Positions 44,901 to 57,939 of a stretch of DNA of 64,000 nucleotides are shown here, in pieces. Each line of letters opens with the position of its first letter. The stretch's first letter is position 1. The translations under genes were made by a program, and so were the position numbers. The notes under the pieces were generated by a model that was given only the letters and a program-made list of their open reading frames with translations, did no database searches and was not told the DNA's origin. Origin of the DNA: Neodiprion pinetum (lineage: Eukaryota; Arthropoda; Insecta; Hymenoptera; Diprionidae); assembly GCF_021155775.2 (NCBI RefSeq), contig NC_060236.1, forward strand, positions 34,248,548 to 34,312,547, given 5' to 3'.

Positions 44901-46779
44901 CTATACTATCGTTATTATATACATACATATATATATAAAAATTGTACTGTCATAGTTGCAAAATTTCGTTAGATACATATATATAAATATAAATCATGCA
45001 TATATACATATTATATAATTTATCGAAAAATGTAATTACTAATATACATCACATGTTATATTGAGAAAGAGAAAAAACGAGTGAACGAAAGAAAATTAGT
45101 GATTTTAATCAACTAACTGTGTCCATGAAATATTAAGAATTGAATAAAAATGACAAACCAATGTATAGAAAATAATGTTATCTGCAAGGTAAATAGATGT
45201 TCATATTAAATACGTGATAGATGATAATTATTAAATGACACATACGCACTCTAATTACTTGCGAATATAGTTCCTCGAAAAATTCTATATTGTAATTCAT
45301 TCATCATCATTTTTCGCTTTATTAATTCCTTTATTCTGCACTCCCCGATCCATAAGTCTGTTGATATTATTCTGAAGAAAAAAAAAAAGAAAAAATTACG
45401 AACGAATACCCAAATCGATATTATATAAATATAAATCTGTGTGTTGTAATATCGTGAATTCGAGGAAATTATTGTAAATTCTGTACGACAGATTTTTGGT
45501 CCGAGAGATCAGAAAAATAATAATTTCAAGAACGAGGGCTATCGATAAAAATTAACAATACAAGTGTTTTACGTGCACGTAATATGTAACGTAATGGTTA
45601 TACGTTACACGGTGTGGATATTTTTTCTTGGCTATGAGAAAAACGAGGTAAATGAAAATGAGACGAGGGATTGATCGCCAACAGATTTAATGTACACCTG
45701 GTTTCAAGATTACAAAGGGTTCGAAAAATTTCAAAAATTTCGTGGGTTTGGAAAAGATTTCGAGAGATTTCACAGACTGCAAAGTATTTCAGGAGTGATT
45801 AATCCCCTCGAAATGAGATCAAAGAAATCTTTGACGAAAATTTGATATCCCAGCCAGATTGAATATGTAACGTATATATATTCGTGTGATTTCGAACGCA
45901 TCGCGATGTGTTGGAAAAAAACGTAATATTTATACCGCATAATACATATAAAATTTAAATGAGTTGGGCTCCAGTGATGAATTATCATCTATACACCAGG
46001 ATATTATGACTCTTGCGCAAGAAAACAAGTTGTTAAATATATATACATGTATACATATATACATATATATATACATATATCTACATAATTACTTCATCAA
46101 GATGTAATATTTCATTCTACACAGACACACGCACGCACATGTCGAATAATCAGTAACGACATTAATTGCAATACGGCTATTTAATTTAGAAAGATAAAAA
46201 CCATCTCATGATTCTCGTGTTGCGATAATAAACAAGTGAAACCGAGCTACGCGGTATTTTGGCGGAAGAATTTTCAATTGCGATCCGTGTATCAAAAATG
46301 TAATCTCAGTCTGAAGTTGACCGAGCATGATACGAAATGAAGTTTGGCCTTTGGCCGTTTGAATCGAACGTCTAAATAGTTGGAAAGAAATCCGCCAGAT
46401 GGCCATAACGATGATGACAACGTTGAAACAATACTGCGGGCGGAACTTTCTGTGATTGAATCTGTGAACTTTGAACAGCGAAATCGCATGTTGGAAGGGA
46501 AAAAAGAAGTGACAAAACGACAAAAAATAAAAAGACAATTCACCGAAGAGAACATTACGCGACCAATTAAAGTTAAGTTTATCGTTGAACCAATAAAGAT
46601 AGTAAGAAGATAAGAAGGGTGGAAAGAAAGTGAGGGATAAAAACGAGATAGACAAAATATAAACAGACATTTGATATTATATTTAATGTGACGCGTGTGA
46701 CTGGGTATAATTACCTATATTATGGGGTAGTCCAAATGAACGTGAACAAAGTTTGACCTCCACCCCCACCGAATTACGC

Positions 46780-46853
46780 TAGACTGTATCGAAAAAAACG
46801 ATCATTTTTTCTTTTTTTTTTTCTATTATTGTCAATTTTTTCGATACAGTCTA
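46780..46853. repeat. Perfect 18-bp hairpin
   Basis: TAGACTGTATCGAAAAAA at 46780-46797 and its exact complement at 46836-46853, with a pyrimidine-rich loop of 38 bases. It may be a small foldback relic or a transcript hairpin. Confidence 0.6.
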
Positions 46854-47133
46854 ATATACACGTGAGTTTCAAATGTTGACGTTTTGTCTACAAAGTATGC
46901 CTATTCTCTGAGATAATTTAAACTATGCACACATTACATTGTACAGATATCGCATAATATTGAGCGGTGAAACGCATCATTTTTCATAAATTATTACGTA
47001 TCCGATTAGATGGCGATTTTTCTCTTCATCTTATACGTTAATACATATTCTCTCGAATGCGTATAATACCTAAATATACATATATACTGCCAGTAACATA
47101 TACATATGTGTATGTATAAAGGCTATCAGAAAG

Positions 47134-47160
<27 letters not shown>
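47134..47160. repeat. (TA)n microsatellite
   Basis: About 13 TA units in AT-rich intergenic DNA. Confidence 0.95.
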
Positions 47161-47165
<5 letters not shown>

Positions 47166-48169
47166 CAAACTTGTATATATTTGTACTGTACAGTTATAAT
47201 ACTTACGAACAAGCATAAATAGAAATCATATGTCGCTATCGAGAACGTATGTAGTATCTATAATGAAAGGCTACGAAATTATAAAAATTCACAAAATCAA
47301 CGTACAGCTTTAAGTCGAAGCTGTTTTTATTGTACTTCTTAAAAATGTTTCGTTAAACATTTTATACAAAAAAAAAAAAAATATACATATATATATACGT
47401 AACGCATGTATTCATATAGTATGTATAGCGATGCTGTGCCGATAGCTTAGAAAGAAAAATAGAGTAAGCAGTGCTGAAGAGAGAGTGAAAAAATAAACGA
47501 GATAACATAAAAATTAAACCAATGCTTGGAATATTGTACGTTTCACAATACGTTACGTACAAACAAATTTTCGTTTTTTTCATGTACGTCAGTCGAAATT
47601 ACCAAATGTATCTATCTGAATATCAACAATCTATGATATAATACGGCAATATATTTTTCTTTTTTTCATCTCTTCAACCTATCTTGTTTATTTCTATCTT
47701 GGAAAGTGCTTCCAGTCATTCCAAGTGTTATTTATTCATGTAAATAGAGACTGTAAATATAAAATATAAATTTATAGATACATATGAAATTTTATAATAG
47801 AATTTTAACTGTCTAATTATTATTAATATACATAGAAAAAGAAGTTAGAAGATAATGCTGGATGTACGTACTATACCTATGTATAGAATTACAGACTTAC
47901 ACATTACCTTGGTAAATATATGTAACATACATCCATGCGCGGATGAAGATAACTATCGATCTAAAGAATGCAGGACTTTATAACGATAACTAATTTTACT
48001 GTGAATAATATTAAATATATCTATTATGTGTGTATAATGCACCGATGTACATGAGATATACATGTGTATGAAATGGTTTTGTCAAATTTTCGGAAGTACG
48101 TGAGAATAACTATCGCGAAAATTTGAACATGAGCTTGCAGGCATCGATTTAGCCCTCTTAGTCACAATG

Positions 48170-48465
48170 GGATTCTCAGCGTCCCACATCAAAAATTTCC
48201 ATGTCCAAGAATTGTCGCAGTCTATTAACAACTTGAAATGATCTTTGTTACTTCGTATAATCCCAAAAACCCCCGAGTAACAAGTTTCGACCAGAATCAT
48301 GGAATTTCGATAGTTTTTTCGATTTTACATCCGCCATATTTGATCGGCCATCTTGGATTTAGAAGTCGTCAAATTCTGACTTCTAATTCGTGATCAGCGA
48401 CCCCAAAAACTCGCGAGTAATAAATGTCAGGCCAAAATATTGAGTTGAAAAATGTGTGACTGAAA
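48170..48465 (+). repeat. Dispersed monomer repeat, intergenic copy 1
   Basis: Aligns over about 290 bases with 49845-50125 in the same orientation. Shared blocks are CAGCGTCCC, TTACTTCGTATAA, CCGAGTAACAAGTTTCG, CATCCGCCAT, CAGCGACCCCAAAAA and AAAATATTGAGTTGAA. Confidence 0.7.
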
Positions 48466-49844
48466 GGGTTAAAACGATTCATGCTTCATCTCCGTGCAAC
48501 CTTTGTACAAGTCTGTCTCTGCTCTTGAGTGTCTGTACATAATGCTATGCCCAATATCACGCAGCTGTGTGTCGCTTTGAATGTCTCTACTCGTCGACGA
48601 CATTATAGGCAATAATTTTATCAATCATTAATCTGGCAATGAATTTTGGGACAAATCAAGCGACGCGATAATTACAGACAACTTCACATGGTAGTAAATA
48701 TAAGAATTAATGCTAAAAAGATAAACGGACAAAACACACACTGGCATAGAAAATTTTGATGTTACGAGACCTTTATTCGTCGAAAAATAAGGTCGACTGT
48801 GCGTTCTCTAATTAGTTGTAAACTGATTTTCTGTATATGTTTATAATATATATATATATAATATCATACATAGGGCATCTTATAACGGTTGAGCAATAAA
48901 AATTGATGGAAAAACTATATGTGTGGTATCGTTCAAGAGGTTACTCGCTCGTCTGACCCAAATAAAGTCACCCAGGAGTTCGTATTATAACGAATAATTT
49001 TTGCTAACAAATGGTAGATTCTTGCTTTACTTTAAGTTGGGCGTCTCATTACGAACTGACGCCGGTTGGCGTCGGGCACAGGAGGTTTGTGTCTAACTTT
49101 TCCATCGGATCTTGGCCTAACTACTTTACATTTAGGTCACAAAATATGTTTTTATTCGGTGTTCCGTTCTAGTCATACATTAATAATATACACATTTCCA
49201 ATACACGTTTCAAAACGTTTTATTTCACAAGAATCTGGAAAGATTTTGAATCGAGGAAGACTTTATCGAATTCTCATAATCGTTAGCCGTTGATGATTCC
49301 GCCGAGTCCGATCAGTCCGACAGAGTTATTGTTATTTGTCAAACGTAAAGCGACAGAAATCTAAACTGTTTCCCAACCATTTCAAGGAGAGTCGTAAAAA
49401 GTTCTATTTCCAAACGGAAATTGCCGTACTAACGCGCAAATATCGTATACGCGGTGCAGCGAAGCAAGGTAGCGTAATTTTCCGATGCATCGATACGGCT
49501 CCGAAATCGATCCTCGAGCGATTCTCATCTAGATATAGGTAGGTATGTATAATGAACATGCCTACGCACTCAAGTCTGTTTTCACTCTGTTTGCGGAATC
49601 GACGTAATCTATTTGGCCGAGAACGTGCATCAATTAAGGGTAAGTGCCATGCCTGAAGTGCGTGTCAGGGTGTGTTTAATAATAGGCAAATATATCCAAG
49701 CATGTGGTCCAAAGTTCAACAGGTTACTGTCGTGCGCTGGCATTATACGTAGGTGCTGTCAAATTGAAAAACTTTGCTCGTGAACAACTGACAGTTACGC
49801 AAGTATTGATTGCAATTCACAGCACATGGAGTCGAGGGATTAAC

Positions 49845-50125
49845 CCTTTCAGCGTCCCGACTCAAAAATTGCCATGTCCTAGCCTTATCAGAGTTTATTT
49901 ACAACTTGGAATGATCTTCGTTACTTCGTATAAACCCTTTTTGGGTTTTTCCCCCCGAGTAACAAGTTTCGGCCAGAATCATTGAATTTTCGTACTTTTT
50001 TCGATCTTACATCCGCCATCTTGGGTTTATAAATGATCAAATTCTGGCTTCAGGTTCGTAATCAGCGACCCCAAAAATCCCCGAGTAAAAAAATTCAAGC
50101 TAAAATATTGAGTTGAATAATGTGT
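49845..50125 (+). repeat. Dispersed monomer repeat, intergenic copy 2
   Basis: Second direct copy of the repeat at 48170-48465, about 1.4 kb away. A small insertion (TTTTTGGGTTTTT) precedes CCGAGTAACAAGTTTCG. It ends about 640 bases before the first receptor gene. Confidence 0.7.
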
Positions 50126-50761
50126 GACGATCAACGATTCTATTATTAAACACGTACTTGTTAGGAGTGCTGAAATGGTTTTAATAAAGCACACTTCATC
50201 GAGTCCTTCGATCTATCACATCACTGATTACGTGTACAATTTTGTGTTGATCATTTCCAGTCTTCTTTTCAGGTATTATCTTCGTAGGGCCCAGTGACGA
50301 AGTTATCAAGCCTACGTTATCCTTGACTTTGCATGATTTGTGATGTTATTACCTGTGAAATTTTCAAGTTAGCTGAAACCTAACGAAGATGATCCATCAA
50401 ATTTTGAAGATTGTCATGAAACTTTTATAGCAAATAAAATTCGGGCACTTTATGATCTGTTTGAATATCGGTCATCAAATCAAGTTGATTTTCCGGGACA
50501 ACATTGTAAAGCTTACGTGACCTGCGACATCCAACTCACCAATCGATACTAGCCAATGTGTGAAAAGGTTTACGACTGCTCGGATGGATTCTGATTGTCA
50601 CCCTCTCTTCAGAATTTCTGCATTTCTGCGTACGTCGATGTTACGCCACTCGACTCTGAGCTGTTCAGTAATATAGTATCCGGTATTGGCACTGCAAAGG
50701 TTCGAGTAAAGACCACTTGCGCCGTACGGTGTGAGTTCATTTCACTGTCAGTAAAGACAAT

Positions 50762-52368
50762 ATGAAGTGGAAAACGGGTTACCCGATATCTTTGATGTTG
50801 ATTTATTACTTGGCAAAATTTGCTGGACTTGCGTCATTCACCCTAAAGAAGAACATTATTTACCCGTCCACACTTCCGGGGAGACTGTATCCGTTCGTCT
50901 TTGCTACCTGTAATTTACTCGTGTCATTCATAACGACTTACAGAATTATGAAGTCTGTTGAAGGGGATTCGACAACGATAGATAGAAACGTCCAGCTGGT
51001 GTACTATTTTGGGAAACGTCTGTGTACGTTTTGCGCTCTGATCACGTTTCTAAGTATGCACAAAGATACCATTGAACTAATGAACAAGTTGTGCATCGTT
51101 AGCAACAAGCTCAAGATTCTTGGGATCCAGGAAGATCACAGCAGATTTTTCAACAACCTCTTTGTGATGATCACAACCGTCAACATTGCCAACTGTGCAA
51201 TAACGCAAATTATAACTCTTCTGAGTATGGAGCAATCAATTGTCGTAACCGTCCAAAATCACATCAGCCGATTCACTGATTTGAATGTGATATTAAGCTT
51301 TTGCTGTATCCTTCTCTGCATCAAACATCGTTTTTCATTAATGAACGAAAAATTGTACGTATTGTTTCAAGCCTTACATCCGTACGGATTTTCCAGCAGT
51401 TTTTACAGAACCTCAGTGATTAATTCGAGACAAATTTCCCGCGACGTCAACCGATCAAGCAGTACAGCTGTAGTTTCTGCTGGCGTTCAAAACATTCGGA
51501 TTGCCGCAACATTGCACTTGGAACTCTGCGACCTGTTGGAACGTACAACTCGTATATTTGCCGGCCCAATACTTGTATTCATCGTAAAATCCTTCTTCAC
51601 TATCGTTTTAGGCAGTTACTGGATGTACAAAACTTGTATGAGTTTAAACCAAACCATGTTGGAGAAATTTTCAGTATTCTCTGTGAGGGCCTTCATCTTG
51701 GTACCCGCACTTCGAATGTTGGTTATCATTACTGAACTGTTCGTCATCGCCCATGCAGGTGCTACAACTTCGGAACAGGTATGATTCGTACGAACGAATG
51801 ATGAGTCTTGATGTACACAAATAAATACAATTAGTAACAATCGTGGTTAGTACTTCAAAAATGTCGGTAACTGACATTGAAACGTAGCTGTAGATATAAA
51901 TAATACAGCACTAATCTGACCTTATCCCTTCTTCAGGGAGAAGCTACCAAAGCCCTGTTGTCGAAAGTGTGGATGGATTTTCAACCATTGGAATTAGCAG
52001 AGAAGGTTAGTATATTTTAGTTCAACTATAACCTGCTAATTTATGCATCTGATTGATAATCGGAATGCATCGATTGACATTAACTATTGCAGTTTCTCAT
52101 GTTTTCTACTCAACTGTTGCACAAATCACCTGCTATATTTATTTGCGGATTGACACCGGTGGACTATTCTTACCTGTTCAAGGTATGACTAATCAGCTGA
52201 CTTGAATCGCAATTTATATTGCAAAATAGACAACGTCGTCTTGTAAGTTTCAAAGTTGTACTTGGTCAGTAAAATCCACAGTATAAGTACCGTGATATTT
52301 CTGTGTAGATATTCTGCACCGCTCTGCCATACATCATCATCATGATACAACTAGATACAACGGGATAG
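50762..52368 (+). CDS. Gustatory-receptor-like chemoreceptor 1 (7tm_7 type), 411 residues
   Basis: Insect ligand-gated chemoreceptor of the gustatory type, a membrane protein with about seven hydrophobic helices. Exons: 50762-51778, 51937-52005, 52093-52182 and 52309-52368, all phase 0 with GT-AG ends; stop TAG at 52366. The start ATG has an in-frame TGA 30 bases upstream. Family marks near the C-terminus are ELCDLLERTT, then FLMFSTQLLHKS, then PYIIIMIQLD, which fits the Gr signature TYhhhhhQF with changes at both ends. The length is normal for the family. The next gene, 700 bases downstream, shares the start pattern (YYLAKFAGLASFTLK here) and exon structure, so the two are tandem duplicates. 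An odorant receptor is less likely given the LQLLH and final-helix motifs. Ligand unknown. Confidence 0.85.
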
Positions 52369-53073
52369 TAATTAGATTAATCGAAGATGCTTCAAAGAAG
52401 TGGGGAATGTTATTGCGCGTAAGTATTTGCAAAAGTAAAACAGCTCGAATGCAAGTCTGTATGTGTGAACGTCTTGTGTCATTGTTATCAAATGAGGAAC
52501 GAAGAGACTTTGACTTTTAGTAAATTTTGACAGCTAACTCGATGATCGACTTCCATGTTTCATGTTAAGGCATGAAGTCATTGAAATATGCATGGCTACA
52601 TTTATTGATACGTTCATCGTACTAGATGTTTCCGGAAAAGTTATGAAAATTGCTGTTCCACTGTTACCCAATAGTTACTCAGGTAAAGTAACCATAGTCA
52701 GGTGGCACGACATATGTATGCTCTATAACTCTACGAGAATGCTCACTCATTCCATAATCAATAAAAATGTCATTGGACTGTCAACACTACAAATACTACA
52801 GAAATATGCAATGTATTACCACAACGATCGGCACGTGATAAAATGGTAGAACGCGCATAGTATTCGCCATCGATTTTGCAGATCAATATTGAGGTTTGCT
52901 GAAGTGAGTTTACGACTCAAGACTTGATTATGATTATCAGTCGGTACGATAACGTACTGAGAACGCCTTTATGGGTACCATTCTGCTGTTCAAATTATCC
53001 TGCATTCAGTACCGTCTTAGCTTTCTCTGAGAGCGAATGTTTTACGTTGTCGGTAATAGTTTTTTTTTCCAGC
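52369..53073. other. Spacer between tandem receptor genes
   Basis: A spacer of 705 bases. No conserved coding segment. It presumably contains the 3'UTR of gene 1 and the promoter of gene 2. The open frame at 52562-52849 has no recognised domain. Confidence 0.5.
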
Positions 53074-54837
53074 ATGTATAGTACTTCCAACGCCAGGCGT
53101 ATAGACTGGACGTTGCGTTCACAGAAAATACCGATGATGCTGTATTACGTGGCAAAAACTATGGGACTAGCACCATTCACTTTAAAAAGCCACAAATTTT
53201 ATCCACCGATCCGTCTGGTTAAGGCATATTTGGTTTTTCTCGCTATGCTTCATTCAATAGCAGCTTTAACAACTTGTCTATGGGCCGGTTCCAAATCATC
53301 TCCTTCAAAAATCACCACGCAAGTCAGTGTATTGTCACACTTCATAGCTCTGATGACTCCAGCCGTCATCGTGTTTGTAGGTCTGTATGTGCACAAAAAG
53401 ATCATTTTGCTCATGAACAAAGTGTACAGCATCTGCAACGAGCTAGAAATTGTGAGCACTATCAACGATGATGGAAAATATTTTAAAAACCTTTTCACTA
53501 CCTTCGCTATGGCAACTATCATCGTTGGTATATTTTCTATCACCGACTGCATCCTGCAACCCTACTGGACGATTTCTATTTCTATTGCTCATGGTCTTCA
53601 GCAATGTATTCGTTTCAACGTGGTTCTAATCTATGCTGGAATCCTTCTTTGCATCCGTCAACGTTTTGAAACGTTAAACAAAAAACTGTACGCCTTATTT
53701 CAACCAACTCGCTGCTTCACTCCACACATTTATTTGTCGCATTTTGTCGCGAGAAGAAGACAATGTGAGGATCAAAATCAATCAAGCAGGCAGGATTCCA
53801 TCGTCATTCAGCGCATTCGGAAAATCGAAGCATTACACATGGAGCTATGTGATTTGGTAGAACAGACGAATCAGGTATTCGGCATCCCCATTCTCTCCAT
53901 TAGTTTGCAATATTACATAGGATTCGTCGTATTCTTTTATTGGATCTATTACTTTGTCATAATGACGTCTAACGAGTCCAGTTACTCGGGACAACTTGAC
54001 GACGATGCTTACCTGAAGAAATTCTCAATCACAAACACGATCGCAGCGTGTACCCTTATGAGATTAGTTGTTCCAATTGCTGAGATTCTCATGATCGCAT
54101 ATGCGTCTGCAACAACTCGCAAACAAGTAAGATTGGATGAAGCTTAATTCATAATAGTTGAACATCGTTTGCAAGTGGTGTTCGTCTGGAGCATAATTCG
54201 ATTGTTGAATATCGCTAATCGATCAATCATTTGGAATAATTGGTCAATCAGACATCAAGTCAAATCATTCAAGAATGTAGTGGTAAATTAAAACATTACT
54301 TTCAAATATGCATTCTCAACTCCACAGGCAAACTCCACCAAAGATGCAATGCTCAGAATGTGCAACGACTTCATACCGGAGAAATTTGAGGATGAGGTAC
54401 GATCAGAATTACGAAGGGACCATCATTCACGGGGGAATCAAAACAGTGCTGCTATAATCCACTAATTGTCGCATTCTCTATTACAGTTCTACATGTTTTC
54501 TCTTCAACTGTTACACAAACCACTCACTATGTCTATATTTGATTTCTTGGATTTGGGATATGCGTACCCGTTCGAGGTAAGACTTCAGATTATCACATTG
54601 ATACTAAGGGGCACAACATTTACCAAGAAAACATTCTGCTATAGGATTAGTGTGATTTCTTTTGAAGGTGTCCATCATTTTTAAATAAATTCATACACGA
54701 ATTATGGTTAGTTTGGAAATATGCCGAGTATAACAAATGAATGGTAACATGTAGAATGAATAAAATTTTTCTGTTTCCAGATTGCATGCACCGTTGCAAT
54801 GTACCTGATCGTTCTAATACAACTAGCTTCGGATTGA
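53074..54837 (+). CDS. Gustatory-receptor-like chemoreceptor 2 (7tm_7 type), 422 residues
   Basis: Tandem paralogue of the gene at 50762. Exons: 53074-54126, 54328-54396, 54487-54576 and 54781-54837, all phase 0; stop TGA at 54835. Exons 2 and 3 have exactly the same lengths as in the neighbour (69 and 90 nt). Shared motifs: YYVAKTMGLAPFTLK, HMELCDLVEQTNQVF, FYMFSLQLLHKP, and a last exon reading MYLIVLIQLASD, close to the Gr final-helix pattern. The frame stays open upstream to 52924, with other possible starts. I chose 53074 because it aligns with the neighbour's N-terminus. An AG just before it (TTTTTTTTTCCAG) could be an acceptor for a 5'UTR intron. Ligand unknown. Confidence 0.85.
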
Positions 54838-56257
54838 TCAAACTCCCTTTAAAGGCAGCTAATTCAACAGAATATAAAGCAAATTATTTATTACATATGC
54901 ACAAGCAATTTCGAATAATGAAAAACTTAAGTAGATAAGCTTTCCTTCGTGTCTCTCTTGAAACACAAGAATACAGACCAATAAGTCCAAAATAATCCGA
55001 TGAAGATTCTGCGTTGTCAGAATGGTGCATATGCAACATGTTGCAACACTTATTGTTAGTTTGAATAGCTTATAGTCTTATACTCTACATAGGGCACGTA
55101 AAACAAAAATAAACCGCTACCCGATTGAATGTGAAAAAATCGAATGCCTTGGCATAGACGCAAGATTTATCAGAAAGTGCAAATAACATATGAATTCTAG
55201 ATTCGTATAGACATACCTGCAGAACATGTTGCGCAAATAAATCCTGTTCCTTTGTATGTTTCAATCCTAGCGTGCGACTAGTATTTACCTATTTTATTCA
55301 GCTTTACTTGTAGTTTGACTAAATGTGGAAACAAATAAAGTGTGAAAATATAAAGCAAAAAATTTCCATCTCGCCATTTTTCTACAGCTAAAAGTTGACA
55401 ATTGATTGACCGTAAGGTGCAGTATGCAAGTCGCACACACACGTTAGCACCGTTTGAAGCTTATTCTGCAAATTGCCGAGCTGATCCGAACCAAGCCGAT
55501 TATTTGTTTGATTATTTAACGAAAAATTGACAAGAGAAACATATTAATTTTGAGGTTAGAGTGTGATTCAAACGTGAAAACAAATTTCTTCTATAAAAGT
55601 TCAGTATCAAACTAAAGTTTTTTGTTTTATGTCATATTATTTTCACAATTTTTTTAAGCGAAATATGAAGTATTTGTGACAATCAAATTCGCAAAATATT
55701 CGAACGATTTTTGCTAATGCAAATGCGAATGCAAATGTTAAGAAATATGCGAATATTCGTTACATCACTAGTGCAAGTCTATGCTACGCACACTCTTGGT
55801 GGGACTAGGGGTCAAAGGTATACATGTACCACTGCTTGTACCTAACCTAATATAACCTAACTTTTGGTAACCCAAGTCAACCTAACCTAATCTGAACTCA
55901 GTAATGTAAGAGATAATAGATACGCCGTGAATACGGACCGTCAATCAAAAGTAAGTGGATGAAGTTCCTAGGATAGTGTGTTTGTCAATATGTAATAGGT
56001 TTGCGCACACTTAATCAAAAGTCAACAGATTCTATAAGAGTTAATTTGATCGATTGCACCTAAAACCATTACGTGATAAAAAAATAAACGCTCACAAATA
56101 GTAATAGAAACACGAAATCAGAATGATAGATTCATCGGAGTTTTATTAAAAGTTAGGTAGCAACATAATTGTTTCTTCTATTCGATTATTTAATAATTAA
56201 AATTCCAGCTCAAATCGTTTTATCAGAAATTTTTATATTTGTAGGTTATGATTGCCC
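54838..56257. other. Intergenic spacer before glucuronyltransferase
   Basis: No gene seen. At 55840-55900, CCTAACCTAA occurs twice, a short TTAGG-like motif in inverted orientation. Around 55715-55745 there is a small patch of GCAAATGCGAATGC-type repeats. An AG at 56242-56243, just before the start codon, may end a 5'UTR intron. Confidence 0.4.
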
Positions 56258-57629
56258 ATGAACAGCCTACAGACTTTAAAATACGTATTCTTCTCAATGA
56301 CCTGTCTGGCTGCGATAGCCGTTATCGCAGTCTTGATGTCTGAGAAAATTGACGATACTAAGGGGACAGAACACCTTTCTATTTTCACCGATGAGGTGAC
56401 CACTTGCTATGAAGACCAACCAATTCGTGATGATAAAGGAAATATCTCGGGGAATACCAACATACCGATCATATACTTTGTCACACCAACATATCCTAGG
56501 CGAGAACAAATTCCAGAGCTAACAAGACTGGGGCAAACGCTGATGCACGTTAAAGACCTTCATTGGATAGTAGCCGATGACAATAGAGAGTGCAATCCAT
56601 CTCTTGTCAAACTGCTCAGGAAATTTGGTAATTATAAACTTGACAACAATTATGAATTTCAATATCCGATTATGATCAACAACTCAAATCTCCAATACCC
56701 AGGTATCCCACTCACAGTCATGGCTAGTCCGATGGCCAAGAGGTTCTGGAGCGATGAAAAAATGAAAATGCCAAGGGGGGTCGCCAATCGGCGAGCTGCT
56801 CTAGCTTGGATTCGAAATAATGTAAAAAGTGGGGTTTTATACTTTGGCGACGACGACAATACTTTCGATCTGGAACTTTTTGATCAAATACGGTACACTA
56901 AAAAAGTTTCCATGCTGCCAGTCGGTTTGATTGGAGACTTTGGAGTGAGTTCGCCAGTCGTTAAGAAGGTAACAACTATCATAAATCTGTACTTTTTATT
57001 GCCTGTTACAATTTCGGACTGTTATCATCGCAGCAATCAAAGTTCTTGACATTCTTAAGGGCAAAGTGATTGGCTTCTTCGACTCGTGGTCGGTCGATAG
57101 AGAATTCCCAATTGATATGGCCGGATTTGCAGTGTCCGTAGAGTTCTTGAACAAATCACCAGAAGCCACCATGCCGTACAAAGTGGGTTACGAAGAGGAC
57201 ATGTTTCTCAAAAGTTTGGGACTCCACGTTGAAGATATAGAACCAGTTGCTGAAAATTGCACAAAGGTTAGAAGATCATTACAGCAATAATTCTCATGAG
57301 CCTAATAAAGATAAGAGATGAAGAATTAAGTAACTGAGGGATCGAACTCTTATAGATTCTAGTTTGGCACACGCAAACGATCCAAAAACCTGTAGCTAAC
57401 TTGCGACTGAAGTATGAGCAATCGGGCACATCATTAGATAAACTACTTAACGAATTGTACACGTATGGAATAGCATCTCGTAATTATGAAAAAGGTGAGT
57501 AACAACTGCGTTTCAAATAAGTTGATGCTGCACAATCAGATATACTGTGAATTCACATACTTTTCTGTGTACAATCTTTAAGGAGTCAAGACTTACTACA
57601 CAAGTGGAAGAATTCGAACAGGAGTCTGA
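56258..57629 (+). CDS. Beta-1,3-glucuronyltransferase (glycosyltransferase family 43), 367 residues
   Basis: Golgi type II membrane enzyme that transfers glucuronic acid from UDP-GlcA to a terminal galactose, in proteoglycan linker or glycoprotein/glycolipid synthesis. Exons: 56258-56968, 57060-57266, 57356-57494 and 57583-57629 (stop TGA). The ATG at 56258 has an in-frame stop just upstream (56249). Residues 8-27 form the membrane anchor. GT43 marks: IIYFVTPTYPRREQIPEL, LHWIVADDN, the metal and UDP-binding YFGDDDNTF (Asp 198-200), DMAGFAVSVEF, GYEEDMFL carrying the likely catalytic Glu, and NCTKILVWHT ahead of the KP motif. The exon 2 start at 57060 was chosen because it alone keeps frame and gives KKGKVIGFFDSW. 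If the last intron is not spliced the protein ends sooner (EKGE and stop). The subfamily (GlcAT-I, -P or -S) is not settled. Confidence 0.88.
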
Positions 57630-57939
57630 AGAAACGAACAAAATTCATCTATCAGCAATATCTGATGGGTGTTCCTACTAAAATTAAGCTGACACAGTGT
57701 AGATCTGTTTATAAAGGTAAAATGCTAGGCATTACCAACGCGTAAGCTGAATTTGACATACCTAGTAAGAAATACCATTGTAGATAATGTAGATAAAAGT
57801 TACCTACAGGGCATCAGCAGTACGTTCGACTAAATCTATAATCTTATCGACGAAGGTGCTCCGTCAAGATTATAAATCAATTTGTCTATATTATCCAGAG
57901 TCTCTGAAAAGTTGTTGGTACGTCATGAGTTAGCGCACA

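Larger units (their letters stand above)
41681..50761. other. AT-rich intergenic region, no gene recognised
   Basis: Between the Ptp99A poly(A) cluster and the first receptor gene. It contains AAT/AAC tracts (41867-41940), an 18-bp perfect hairpin (46780-46853), a TA tract (47134-47160), a partial foldback relative (42430-42560) and two copies of the monomer repeat (48170-48465 and 49845-50125). The longest frame, 154 residues on the minus strand at 46206-46670, has no recognised domain. Confidence 0.5.

Noticed and set aside
46206..46670. 154-residue minus-strand frame and an overlapping plus-strand frame
   Set aside because: Low-complexity aromatic-rich sequence in AT-rich DNA, with no motif and no neighbouring exons.
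55840..55900. Telomere-like CCTAACCTAA motif
   Set aside because: Only two units at each place; too short to call interstitial telomere sequence.
57001..57059. Alternative exon 2 start at 57034 in the glucuronyltransferase
   Set aside because: It needs a phase-1 donor that is absent; the acceptor at 57059 keeps phase 0 and gives the family-like GKVIGFFDSW.
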